A stretch of 64,000 nucleotides of DNA from Yoonia sediminilitoris (GTDB taxonomy: Bacteria; Pseudomonadota; Alphaproteobacteria; Rhodobacterales; Rhodobacteraceae). Both the position numbers and the translations under genes were made by a program. Positions within the stretch are counted from its first letter, which is position 1. Each line of letters starts with the position of its first letter. The stretch lies in NCBI RefSeq assembly GCF_003058085.1, contig NZ_QBUD01000002.1, positions 434,001-498,000 on the forward strand, given 5' to 3'. Below are positions 46,370 to 62,432 of this stretch, piece after piece. The notes below the pieces were generated by a model, which worked only from the letters and a program-made list of their open reading frames with translations, was not told the DNA's origin and did no database searches.

Positions 46370-46662
46370 GACATCACCTCTTCACTGAATGAGAATTCGC
46401 ACAGTTCCATGAATTCGAAATCACCTGTGGCGCGGGTCCAGAGCTGTTCCAGCTTTGAGGCGCGGGTGATGATGGCGGTGCGCTTTTCTTCGACCATTTC
46501 GCCAAAGGCGGCCATGATTTCAGGCCCCTGTACCTGTACCGTGTCGCCGGGGTAGATGACCGCCCCATTGTCCAGACGAACATGTGCAGACAGTTCCTCG
46601 AACCGGTGCGAAATCGTCACCGTGCAAGGTGCGGTTTCTTTCTCTCTGAATAGTAGTCCCAT
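46366..46662 (-). CDS. Conserved small protein between puhC and acsF
   Basis: I do not know a function for this 98-residue protein, though a small ORF in this place is usual in photosynthesis clusters. It is soluble, without signal peptide or membrane span. Readable segments are TISHRFEELSAHVRLDNG, a beta-rich IYPGDTVQVQGPEI, and an acidic C-terminus. Its stop overlaps the acsF start by 4 bases, so a stoichiometric role with AcsF is a reasonable guess but is not shown. Confidence 0.75.
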   Translation of the reverse strand: MGLLFREKETAPCTVTISHRFEELSAHVRLDNGAVIYPGDTVQVQGPEIMAAFGEMVEEKRTAIITRASKLEQLWTRATGDFEFMELCEFSFSEEVMS

Positions 46663-46711
46663 GTGAGTTCCCTTTCACATCATCAAGTGCGGGTGGCTAA
46701 CCCCCACGGTT

Positions 46712-47167
46712 TCAGTTCAGCAGATTGGCAAAGGCTGCCACGTTGTCTGCCCCGTATCCAATCAATTCATAAACACTGTCGGTGCTGCCATCGAGAACGG
46801 CAATATGACCATTGTCGCGGCGCACCACTTGCATCGGCGCGTCCAGCGGCAGGCTGCGCACGCTGCGCTCCCGCTCGATCGAGCGGCCAAGCACACCGAT
46901 AAATCCAGCCTTGTCCTCGGTCGAGGTGGCAAGCAGCGCGCCGTTGGTATCATAGACCTGATAGGTGCCCTGACGGTCCCCGGTCATGACAATATCCAGT
47001 GACTGCACGACGGGCGCTTCGACCAGCACACCTTGCTGTGGCGCGCCCGACCATTGGGCAAAAGCCACAAGCGCAAGGCTGGAAAACATCAGGGCAAACA
47101 TGCCCTGCACCAGAATTTTGGGGACCATTTCCTTGTCGCGGTGACGCATTTGTTTGGCTAGTGACAT
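46712..47167 (-). CDS. puhC: PuhC, photosynthetic complex assembly protein
   Basis: The 151-residue protein has one N-terminal membrane span (ILVQGMFALMFSSLALVAFA) and a periplasmic domain with DRQGTYQVYDTNG and GFIGVLGRSIERER-like strands, the PuhC family form. It assists assembly of the RC-LH1 core. It starts 5 bases after puhB. Confidence 0.9.
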   Translation of the reverse strand: MSLAKQMRHRDKEMVPKILVQGMFALMFSSLALVAFAQWSGAPQQGVLVEAPVVQSLDIVMTGDRQGTYQVYDTNGALLATSTEDKAGFIGVLGRSIERERSVRSLPLDAPMQVVRRDNGHIAVLDGSTDSVYELIGYGADNVAAFANLLN

Positions 47168-47172
47168 GGGCG

Positions 47173-47811
47173 CTACTCCGCTGCGACGGCGTTGCCGTCA
47201 TGTTGGGCCATGCGGGTGACACGGGGCTGGGATATCCGTGTTTCCGCCGCGTCGGCAAAGATTCTGGCGACGTCGTCCGCGTTTGGAATGCAGCGCAAGG
47301 CGGGCTGGGTGCGCGCCATGTGCCACGGGCGCACATGCGGCCATGTCATAAGATAGGAAAGCCGCGTGTCCCCGATCAGCTCGAACGCCAACGTGCCGTG
47401 GCGGGATGGTTTCAGTTCCAGCTTGGCAGTGCCGATGCTGGTGTAGGGCAGGTTCAGGGTCATGGTCAGGGCAGCCCCGATGCGCATGGCAACGCGCTTG
47501 TTGGTCAGCGTGTAGACCGTCGATTTGGCCTGCACATAGGCGATCACATACAAGATCCCGCAGGCCACAAGACCCGCCACAACAAAGGGAAGACCATGCA
47601 TGATTGCAATGCCCAACGAAACATCTGCCGATGACACCGTCACCCGCCAAAGAGCAAGCAGGGCAAAATAACCCGCCACCCAACGTAGCCCCCAGGCATC
47701 GCGCGCCAGACGGCGCGGGTCAGGCGACCCTTGCCACAGGATATGCTCGTCCTTTGGCAAGGCTTCGGGCAACCCTCTGACAGGTTCGAACTTGAAATCA
47801 TCATGGCTCAT
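47173..47811 (-). CDS. puhB: PuhB, photosynthetic complex assembly protein
   Basis: The 212-residue membrane protein has a bPH2-like domain (YTLTNKRVAMRIGAALTMTL) and about three spans. The start LPKDEHILWQGSPDPR is characteristic of PuhB, a reaction-centre assembly factor. A strong hairpin in the 64-base gap separates it from puhA. Confidence 0.92.
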   Translation of the reverse strand: MSHDDFKFEPVRGLPEALPKDEHILWQGSPDPRRLARDAWGLRWVAGYFALLALWRVTVSSADVSLGIAIMHGLPFVVAGLVACGILYVIAYVQAKSTVYTLTNKRVAMRIGAALTMTLNLPYTSIGTAKLELKPSRHGTLAFELIGDTRLSYLMTWPHVRPWHMARTQPALRCIPNADDVARIFADAAETRISQPRVTRMAQHDGNAVAAE

Positions 47812-47836
47812 CTGCAGGTTCCCTCTGCTTGGTTGT

Positions 47837-47865
47837 CATGTCCCCGGTGGCGAACCGGGGACATG
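47837..47865 (-). other. Strong hairpin in the puhA-puhB gap
   Basis: CATGTCCCCGG (47837-47847) and CCGGGGACATG (47855-47865) form a perfect 11-base stem with a 7-base loop. It starts 10 bases after the puhA stop in the transcript. No T run follows, so it is more likely an mRNA-stabilising or processing element than a terminator. Confidence 0.75.
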
Positions 47866-47875
47866 TTTTGGGGTG

Positions 47876-48658
47876 TTAAAGAACAGTGCCAGACCGCGCA
47901 GGGGTCGCATAAAGCGTGCCGCCCGCGTAGTAGGCCATGATCTTGTCTTCTTCGAGAAGCGTGACCTCGTCCGCCTTTTTCGTGGCGGGCACGCCGTCCC
48001 AGTTGTGGGCATAAAGCGAGCGGACCGTGACACGATCCGTGCCGATCTTGGCCATGTTCATGGGGATCAGGCGGGTTTTGCCGCTGCCTTCGGGATTCAG
48101 ATCAACCGTAAGGAAACGCACCATCTGTTCTGGCACATCAACCCACATATCTATGACCCGACCCACGACTTCGCCATCGCCACCGACGACCGCCTTGCCG
48201 CGCGGGTCGCGCCCGGCTGACACTTTGAAGTCTTCCAGCTTGGACATTGGCTGAATTTTCACATGGCCATGTGCATCCAGTTCCGGCGCATCGCGGCGCG
48301 GTGCCCAAGCCGCAGGTCCAACACCGTCAACCATCGGATCACCGGTCGGAATCCAAGGCGAACCACTGGCCGCAGAAGAGGGCGCGAGGGCCAGATCACG
48401 GCGCATCTTGCTTTCTTCATAGTCATTTGACGGCACCGTCAGTTCGCCGCGCCCATCGCGTAGTTGAAACGTCTTGGGCTTTGGGACAGGCCAAAGGCTT
48501 TCATTTGCGGGCGTCTCATCGTCGTCGCCACGCAGCGGATAGCCTTCGCGCATATTTTCGGTTTGCAGGTAGATCACAAGCCCTGCGAAGAAGATCCAGA
48601 AAAGCCAGATTGCCACGCTCGCCAGATCGACATTACCAAAGAATTCTACACCAACCAT
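47876..48658 (-). CDS. puhA: Photosynthetic reaction-centre H subunit
   Basis: PuhA caps the cytoplasmic face of the reaction centre and helps proton delivery to QB. The 260-residue protein has a single N-terminal span (SVAIWLFWIFFAGLVIYLQ), the following ENMREGYPL, and the cytoplasmic PRC-barrel domain (e.g. GRVIDMWVDVPEQMVRF). It is 19 bases downstream of lhaA. The L and M subunit genes are not in this window. Confidence 0.97.
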   Translation of the reverse strand: MVGVEFFGNVDLASVAIWLFWIFFAGLVIYLQTENMREGYPLRGDDDETPANESLWPVPKPKTFQLRDGRGELTVPSNDYEESKMRRDLALAPSSAASGSPWIPTGDPMVDGVGPAAWAPRRDAPELDAHGHVKIQPMSKLEDFKVSAGRDPRGKAVVGGDGEVVGRVIDMWVDVPEQMVRFLTVDLNPEGSGKTRLIPMNMAKIGTDRVTVRSLYAHNWDGVPATKKADEVTLLEEDKIMAYYAGGTLYATPARSGTVL

Positions 48659-48677
48659 AATATGTTCCTTTCGGTGG

Positions 48678-50108
48678 TTAGGTTGGGAAGTCGGCTAAAC
48701 CCAGCTTTGCCGATGTCCCAGATGTCATGGGCCGCAGCCGCACAAGCGGCCCCAACACAATCAGAGTGATGAAAAGAAGGCCAATTTCGGTATGATAAAC
48801 GACCGAATAGCCAGTGGCAGGCGTGGCGAGCGCCTCTCCCAATGTGCCGTTCCCAGCGGCATGGTTCACAAGGTCACGGATCGTGCCCCCGATAAAGATG
48901 GAAAGCCCCGCGCCGGTGGCCTGTGCGGCCCCCCATGCGCCAAGGGCCAGACCGCGTCCGGCGTTGCCGATTGCGGGCATTGTCATGGCGGCTGTCAGGG
49001 TGGAAATCCCGAACAGCCCGCCGCCAAATCCGATCAGCCCGGCGCCCAGATAGAACAGGACAGGCGATCCAACCGGATGTGAAAAGATCACTGCGCAAAA
49101 GGCCAGAACCCCAGCCAGAATACCGCGCGCCGCCATGCGGTACGGGTCCATGCCAGCCGCCAGCCAACGGGCCGCCAGACCAAACCCCAGCAAGGCACCA
49201 AAGGCCCACATCGCCGTCAGCAACGTTGTTGCCGACACCGACAGGCCCAGAATTTCGCCGCCGTAAGGCTCCAACAGCACATCCTGCATGTTGAACGCCA
49301 TGGTCCCAAGAAAGGCCACGACGAGCAAGCGGCCCGCGTCACCACCCTTGGCCAGATCGGTCCAGGCGTCGCGGAAAGTGGGCGATGCTTCGGCGCGCTG
49401 CGCTTTGGTCATCGGTTGCACCTTTTCCTGCTTCCAAAGGGCTGTCAGGTTCAAGAGCAGCGTGACCACAGCGGTTCCCTGAATGACCTGTACCAGCCGC
49501 AGGGCCGAATAATCCCGCAAGAGTGCACCGATGATGATGGCCGCAAAGGCCATCCCCACAAGGTTCATCACGTAGAGCAAGGCAACCACACGCGGGCGCG
49601 TCTCATCCGATGCACGGTCCGCGGCGAGCGCAAGACCCGCCGTCTGGGTCATATGCATGCCAAGGCCTGTCAGCAGAAACGCCAGCGCTGCCCCCACATA
49701 GCCCGCCCAAGGCATATCCAAAGTGCGGTCGCCAGACAGAACCAGCAGCGCCATTGGCATGATTGCCAAGCCGCCAAACTGCCACATGGTCCCGAACCAC
49801 AGGTACGGGATGCGCTTCCAGCCAATCGCAGATTTGTAATTGTCGGATTTATGGCCCACCAGCGCGCGGAACGGGGCGACCAGCACCGGAATCGCGATCA
49901 TCGCCGCGACCAGCATGGCCCCGATACCCAATTCCACAATCATCACCCGGTTCAGTGTGCCCAGAAGCATGACAGCCGCCATGCCAACCGAAATCTGAAA
50001 CAGCGACAGGCGCAACAACTGACCCAGCGGCAATTCATCACTGACCGCATCGCTGAAGGGCAAAAGGTTCAGCGAGACCCGCTTTAATGATGACGCGCGA
50101 AAGATCAT
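48678..50108 (-). CDS. lhaA: LhaA, LH1 assembly protein (BCD/PucC-family MFS)
   Basis: The 476-residue protein has twelve membrane spans and is a member of the PucC/BCD family, required for LH1 assembly, likely in bacteriochlorophyll delivery. Family segments are MVELGIGAM-like VELGIGAMLVAAM, RALVGHKSDNYKSAIGWKR and LYVMNLVGMAFAAIIIGALL. ATG 50108 follows GAGGACGC, one base after the bchM stop; an upstream open frame inside bchM is ignored. Confidence 0.95.
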   Translation of the reverse strand: MIFRASSLKRVSLNLLPFSDAVSDELPLGQLLRLSLFQISVGMAAVMLLGTLNRVMIVELGIGAMLVAAMIAIPVLVAPFRALVGHKSDNYKSAIGWKRIPYLWFGTMWQFGGLAIMPMALLVLSGDRTLDMPWAGYVGAALAFLLTGLGMHMTQTAGLALAADRASDETRPRVVALLYVMNLVGMAFAAIIIGALLRDYSALRLVQVIQGTAVVTLLLNLTALWKQEKVQPMTKAQRAEASPTFRDAWTDLAKGGDAGRLLVVAFLGTMAFNMQDVLLEPYGGEILGLSVSATTLLTAMWAFGALLGFGLAARWLAAGMDPYRMAARGILAGVLAFCAVIFSHPVGSPVLFYLGAGLIGFGGGLFGISTLTAAMTMPAIGNAGRGLALGAWGAAQATGAGLSIFIGGTIRDLVNHAAGNGTLGEALATPATGYSVVYHTEIGLLFITLIVLGPLVRLRPMTSGTSAKLGLADFPT

Positions 50109-50109
50109 C

Positions 50110-50798
50110 TTAGCGTCCTCCCTCGAAAACCAGAGCGCTTGAAAAGTAGAAGCCTGATTTGACCCGGTCGATTTCACGCAACCGCCCGGCAACACCGGCC
50201 TTGCGCAATTCATTTGCAACAGTGGCAGCCGATTGCGGGATCATCACCGGGCTGCGATCAGCCCGCGGAAACAGCTTGCCCACCCGGAACATTGCCATCA
50301 GGGCAGGAGTGCGCGGGGGTAGGGTAAAGATGAACTTGCCATTCACCCGGCGCGCCGCACGGCCCAAAAGCTCTGCAATGTCTGGCGCATTGTAATAGAT
50401 CAGGGAATCCATCGCCAAAGCATGATCAAAGCCACCCTTGGTCGCCTCAAGCATATCGCCAGACACAAAGGTGATGTGCTGGTCCAGATTTGCAGGCATC
50501 CGCTTTTGTGCAATCTCGATCAGCGCTGGGGAAATATCGACGCCGACAACCTCTGCGCCACGCTTGGCCAGTTCAACCGACATGGCACCGGTGCCGCATC
50601 CCGCATCCAGAATACGCGCACCGCGCAGATCGTCGGGCAATTGGCGCAGCATCATCTCGCGCATCTGCTCACGTCCGGCACGCACAGTCGCGCGGATGCC
50701 GGAAACGGGCGCGTCTGACGTCAGACGTTCCCAGACCTTGGTGGCAGAGCGGTCAAAGTAATGCTCTACCCGGTCGCGTGTGGCGGCGTAGTCAGCCA

Positions 50799-50799
<1 letters not shown>
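50110..50799 (-). CDS. bchM: Mg-protoporphyrin IX O-methyltransferase
   Basis: BchM methylates Mg-protoporphyrin using SAM. The 229-residue protein has motif I ILDAGCGTGAMSVELA (~64-79) and the family N-terminus RDRVEHYFDRSATKVWERL. Its ATG shares a base with the bchL stop (TAATG). Confidence 0.96.
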
Positions 50800-58610
<7,811 letters not shown>

Positions 58611-58647
58611 AAGGCCCCCTCCTTCTTGGCGTTATGATCCTAGGTTA

Positions 58648-58671
58648 GGTGTCATTTTGGCAAAGTGTCAA
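58648..58671 (-). promoter_or_regulatory. Candidate bchF promoter
   Basis: On the minus strand a perfect -35 TTGACA (58666-58671) lies inside the PpsR site. About 17-18 bases on is a weak -10 region (CTAACCT). Overlap of the repressor site with the -35 fits PpsR repression. Confidence 0.4.
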
Positions 58672-58683
58672 CTAAAAGTTACA
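58666..58683. promoter_or_regulatory. PpsR/CrtJ site upstream of bchF
   Basis: TGTCAACTAAAAGTTACA is an exact TGT-N12-ACA palindrome, 56 bases upstream of the bchF ATG. Confidence 0.85.
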
Positions 58684-58787
58684 CACTAAACCAACCACAA
58701 ATTCCTGGTAGCTATAGGTGAAAATCCATCTTATTTAATTAATATCAATTATTTAAGGTTCCGTATTGCTACCTTAATGGAAAACAC

Positions 58788-58805
58788 TGTCAATTTGCTT
58801 TGACA
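58788..58805. promoter_or_regulatory. PpsR/CrtJ site upstream of ppaA
   Basis: TGTCAATTTGCTTTGACA is an exact TGT-N12-ACA palindrome, 82 bases upstream of the ppaA ATG. It includes a TTGACA that could be the ppaA -35, so ppaA-ppsR may be autoregulated. Its centre is 122 bases from the bchF-side site, across an AT-rich stretch. Confidence 0.83.
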
Positions 58806-58826
58806 TTCCACACCGAGGACAGGACA

Positions 58827-58898
58827 ATGAGGCATCTCGTAATGAATACGCCTATCGCGGGCAGGTTCAGCCAAGAGGAACGCACGCATGGCCGTTAA
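58827..58898 (+). CDS. Possible 23-codon leader ORF overlapping the ppaA start
   Basis: An ATG at 58827 has GAGGA seven bases before it, a better ribosome-binding site than ppaA's. The frame runs 23 codons to TAA 58896-58898, ending 11 bases inside ppaA in a different frame. It could couple translation of ppaA. If transcription starts from the TTGACA at 58800, the ATG would lie upstream of the start site, so this is uncertain. Confidence 0.3.
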   Translation: MRHLVMNTPIAGRFSQEERTHGR

Positions 58899-59712
58899 TC
58901 GGAACGTAAACGCCCAGCAATCAATCGAACGCTCTGTGCAAGTGCAGATGCCCGGCGATATTGATGCGGCCCATACAGGTTGCCAGGCCCTTCACTTGCA
59001 CGCGGTTCCACAAAGCCCCACCCTCTTCGACGAACCCATTCTGAATATGATGCAACAGGCGGCTCTTGGCCTTGATAGCGTCGCGTGCAGTCAGGCGGTA
59101 AAGGACGCTCTGGCAGCAGGTATCGCCGCCGAGGATATAGCGGATCATTACATCCCAGAGATTTCGCGCAGGCTGGGGGATGACTGGTGCAATGATGAAC
59201 TGGGGTTCGGGCCGGTGACCATTGCAGGTGCACGTCTGCAATTCATGCTGCGGGAACTGGGACCGGACTGGTCGGGCGACAAGGCCGCCGACCCAGACGC
59301 GCCAACGATTTTGCTGATCGTGCCGCGCAATGCCCATCACACGCTTGGGGCCATGGTTTTGGCGGGTCAGATGCGTCGGAAAGGCTTTTCTGTGCGCGTT
59401 CTGCTTGATGCCAACAGTCATGAAATCGCGGAATGTGTCCGCCGCAGCATATATGATGCAGTGTTCATATCAGCGACTCCCGGTGAAACCCTTGAATCTC
59501 TTCGATTAATCGTTAGGTTCATAAAGTCCTCGTCCGCCCAGGAGATACCCGTGGTTATTGGCGGCTCTTTGATTGATCTGGAAACAGGGCAAAAACTGGC
59601 AGTAAAGACAGGCGCCGACTATGCAACGAAATCACCAGAAGAGGCGCTTGAGCTGTGCGGACTGAGGGCAAAGACACGCAACAGCGCAATTCGACCAGTG
59701 CGCGGGACTTGA
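58888..59712 (+). CDS. ppaA: PpaA/AerR-type B12-binding antirepressor
   Basis: PpaA/AerR binds cobalamin and counters PpsR/CrtJ, linking light and oxygen to photosynthesis gene expression. The 274-residue protein has the cap helix DDWCNDELGFGPVTIAGARLQ split around ~98-118 and a B12-binding Rossmann domain from ~140. His150/His151 (RNAHHTLGAMVL) stand where a cobalamin ligand is expected. The strong motif IPVVIGGSLIDLETG follows. It precedes ppsR, and a PpsR site lies upstream. Confidence 0.92.
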   Translation: MAVNRNVNAQQSIERSVQVQMPGDIDAAHTGCQALHLHAVPQSPTLFDEPILNMMQQAALGLDSVACSQAVKDALAAGIAAEDIADHYIPEISRRLGDDWCNDELGFGPVTIAGARLQFMLRELGPDWSGDKAADPDAPTILLIVPRNAHHTLGAMVLAGQMRRKGFSVRVLLDANSHEIAECVRRSIYDAVFISATPGETLESLRLIVRFIKSSSAQEIPVVIGGSLIDLETGQKLAVKTGADYATKSPEEALELCGLRAKTRNSAIRPVRGT

Positions 59713-59747
59713 GTGATGACTCGGGGCAGCACACTGGCGCATCGCCC

Positions 59748-61175
59748 GTGACGTCGCGGGGAGCCAAATACTGGGATAGCGCCGCCATCCCTTTGATCGC
59801 CCCGGAGATACTGGGTGACATCATTTCCGAAGTCTCGGATATCGGTCTTGTGATTTCGGAAACGGGCAAGGTTCTTTCGGTTCTTGTCAATCCAACCAAC
59901 ACCGACTTCAGCGATCTTGACATTGTCGACGGCCAGGACATCCGAACCGCACTGACCGTCGAAAGCGTCCGAAAGTTTGACGCGCGGCTTGCCGCATATT
60001 TGTCGGACGATGGACCCGTGCGACCGATTGAGCTTAATCACAAGGCGACGGACACGAAACCGGAATTTCCGGTGCGCTACAGCTTTCATCGCATTGGTGC
60101 GGGCGGTGCGGTCTTGCTGCTCGGTCGCGACCTGCGCCCCATCGCGGAAATGCAGCAGCAGTTGGTCAAGGCACAGCTTGCCCTTGAACGCGACTATGAA
60201 GCCCAGCGCGAATTCAACACCCGTTTCAAGGTCCTGATGGATAACACCCGCGAGGCGGTCGCATTTGTATCTGCATCCACAGGCGAAATTACCGAAGCAA
60301 ACCCGGTTGCCGCACATCTTATGAACACAAAGAGAGAAGTGTTAATCGGGTCCCAGCTTTCCGCCCATTTTGCAAAACCCAAGAGGGGTGATCTGGTTGA
60401 CACTCTGGCCAGCACCGCGATGACCGACCCCGGTAGCGTCACCAAGACAATATGCACCGCCACCAACTCCGACGTTCAGATTCTGCCAACGGTCTTTCGT
60501 GCGGCAGGCGAACGGATATTGCTTTGCCTGATCAGCTCTGCCGACAGTGAAATCCAGCAGGTTGATGATCTGTCGCGCAATATTCGCGGTCTGTACCATA
60601 ACGGCCCTGACGCGATCGTGTTCGCTTTATCTAACGGCGAAATACTGTCCGCAAACGAAGCATTTCTGAACCTGATTGATGCTGCACATGATGCTGACCT
60701 GCGCGGCCGTAATCTGGCAGACTACCTGCAACGTGGCGGGATCGACCTGAAGGTTATGACGGAAAATGCGGGTCGGGCGGGAAGCATGCGCAGTTATGCA
60801 ACCAAGATGGCGGGCGACTATGGCAGCCCGCGTGCGGTCGAGCTATCAGCCACCGAACTGGCAGCAGGCACCCACCAGATCTTCGCCTTTGTCATCAGGG
60901 CCGCTGGCCAGTCCGAACCGTTGCGCCCCAGCATGAACCCAACAAGCGACGAAAACCTCAAATCCGCAGTTGAACTGGTCGGCAGCGCCAGTCTCAAGGA
61001 TATTGTGGCGGAAACCACCAATGTGGTTGAGAAAATGTGCATCGAAACAGCCGTTGAGTTGACGATGAACAATCGCGTTGCCGCAGCCGAGATGCTTGGC
61101 CTCTCACGGCAGTCACTTTACGTGAAGTTGCGCAAGTTTGATTTGCTGAACCGCGACGGCAAACTCGACGAATAG
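59748..61175 (+). CDS. ppsR: PpsR/CrtJ transcriptional repressor of photosynthesis genes
   Basis: PpsR represses bch, crt and puc genes by binding TGT-N12-ACA. The 475-residue protein has an N-terminal PAS-like domain, a Q-linker (MQQQLVKAQLALERDYEAQRE), two PAS domains and a C-terminal Fis-type helix-turn-helix (AAAEMLGLSRQSLYVKLRKF). The cysteine in VEKMCIETAVE lies where CrtJ has its redox-active HTH cysteine. The start is uncertain: GTG 59748 gives the usual family length, TTG 59709 would overlap the ppaA stop, and GTG 59655 is the most upstream. Confidence 0.93.
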   Translation: MTSRGAKYWDSAAIPLIAPEILGDIISEVSDIGLVISETGKVLSVLVNPTNTDFSDLDIVDGQDIRTALTVESVRKFDARLAAYLSDDGPVRPIELNHKATDTKPEFPVRYSFHRIGAGGAVLLLGRDLRPIAEMQQQLVKAQLALERDYEAQREFNTRFKVLMDNTREAVAFVSASTGEITEANPVAAHLMNTKREVLIGSQLSAHFAKPKRGDLVDTLASTAMTDPGSVTKTICTATNSDVQILPTVFRAAGERILLCLISSADSEIQQVDDLSRNIRGLYHNGPDAIVFALSNGEILSANEAFLNLIDAAHDADLRGRNLADYLQRGGIDLKVMTENAGRAGSMRSYATKMAGDYGSPRAVELSATELAAGTHQIFAFVIRAAGQSEPLRPSMNPTSDENLKSAVELVGSASLKDIVAETTNVVEKMCIETAVELTMNNRVAAAEMLGLSRQSLYVKLRKFDLLNRDGKLDE

Positions 61176-61260
61176 CGCGCCTGATCACACGGGCCCCTGC
61201 AATTGCATGTTCGCTGTTTCCCTGCCAATTATGGCTGCACCCCAAGTAGGAGCAGCCAGC

Positions 61261-62325
61261 GTGTCCGATCTGTTTACCCATCCATGGATGTCCGGCCTGT
61301 TTGGTGATCCAGACACGAACGCAGCGCTGGGTGCGGACAAACAGCTTGCCCAGATGTTGATGGTAGAGCGGGCCTATACGATGGCACGACTGGCAGTTGG
61401 CGATATTGAAAAGGCTGATGCGGATGCAGTTTGCGACGTGCTGGACAATGTCCAACTCACCCCCGAGGAGCTGACTGCCGGTGTCACGCAGGATGGGCTT
61501 GTCGTGCCTGCAATGATCCGCTTGCTCAAAGCACAACTGCCGCAAGAGCATCACCATGCGCTGCATGTCGGCCTGACATCGCAGGATGTGATTGATACCG
61601 CGCTGGTGCTGAGTCTCCGACCTGTTCTTGATGATTTTGCTGCGCGCCTGGACACATTGGACAATGACCTTTGCGCACTGTCGGCGCGGCACGGATCAAA
61701 CCCTTTGATGGGCCGCACCCGGATGCAAGCGGCATTGCCGATTACGGTGGCTGACCGCATCGCGACATGGCAGATGCCATTGGCCAGCCACCGTGACCGG
61801 CTCCGGCGTTCCGCGCAGGCGGTGATAGTGCTTAGCATCGGCGGCCCCGTTGGTATCCGCATGAATGACGATATCGCGGCAGGGATGGCACAGATGCTGG
61901 GTTTGCAACTGCCCGCAAAGGCCCCGCATACGATGCGCGCTGATTTGGCGGATCTGGCAAACACGCTGTCGCTTGTCACCGGCACCTTGGGAAAATTCGG
62001 GCAGGATGTGGCCTTGATGGCCCAGCAGGGCATTGAATCCATTCAGCTTTCCGGCGGCGGGTCATCTTCGGCCATGGCCCATAAGAACAACCCTATCGTG
62101 GCAGAGCTTTTAGTGACACTCGCCGGCTATAACGCCACCCAACTTCCCGCGATGCATCACGCCATTGTCCATGAACAGGAACGGTCCGGTGCGGCATGGG
62201 CGCTGGAGTGGATGACCCTGCCCGACATGCTGCGCGCAACGGGGGCATCCTTGCGCAATGCGATCCAGTTGGTCGGTCAGGTGACATATATCGGGGACAG
62301 GGCGGACGCCAGCCTTTCGCGATAA
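61261..62325 (+). CDS. pcaB: 3-carboxy-cis,cis-muconate cycloisomerase-like protein
   Basis: The 354-residue product is a fumarase/adenylosuccinate lyase superfamily member of the PcaB type, which acts in the protocatechuate branch of the beta-ketoadipate pathway. The lyase signature is GGGSSSAMAHKNNP (~265-278), with GLTSQDVIDTALVLSLRP earlier. GTG 61261 is chosen because AGGAG lies eight bases before it; ATG 61231 is possible. No other pca genes are nearby, and PcaB proteins are usually longer, so the substrate is not certain. Confidence 0.82.
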   Translation: MSDLFTHPWMSGLFGDPDTNAALGADKQLAQMLMVERAYTMARLAVGDIEKADADAVCDVLDNVQLTPEELTAGVTQDGLVVPAMIRLLKAQLPQEHHHALHVGLTSQDVIDTALVLSLRPVLDDFAARLDTLDNDLCALSARHGSNPLMGRTRMQAALPITVADRIATWQMPLASHRDRLRRSAQAVIVLSIGGPVGIRMNDDIAAGMAQMLGLQLPAKAPHTMRADLADLANTLSLVTGTLGKFGQDVALMAQQGIESIQLSGGGSSSAMAHKNNPIVAELLVTLAGYNATQLPAMHHAIVHEQERSGAAWALEWMTLPDMLRATGASLRNAIQLVGQVTYIGDRADASLSR

Positions 62326-62432
62326 CAGGCGAAAAATTAACCTTTTCTCGCGATTGTTAACCAATAATTCACCAATCTGCATTGCTCTGGACGCGCACGC
62401 TCTTTGCGTCCGCTGCGGTAGGAGAATCCCGG

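Larger units (their letters stand above)
58611..58887. promoter_or_regulatory. bchF-ppaA divergent control region
   Basis: This 277-base region is the widest AT-rich gap among the photosynthesis genes. It contains two PpsR sites and a central AT tract (TTATTTAATTAATATCAATT). The TTAAT-N4-ATCAA within the tract is a weak FNR look-alike. Confidence 0.6.

Noticed and set aside
46680-46711. A short GC-rich inverted repeat between puhC and the small ORF
   Set aside because: The stem is short with mismatches and no T run, too weak to call a terminator or stabiliser.
58736-58749. TTAATTAATATCAA as an FNR site near ppaA
   Set aside because: The left half lacks the essential TTGA core; the match probably reflects the local AT tract.
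62328-62355. GCGAAAAA/TTTTCTCGC hairpin after pcaB
   Set aside because: Seven of eight pairs but no following T run and a low-stability A-T core; not a convincing terminator.
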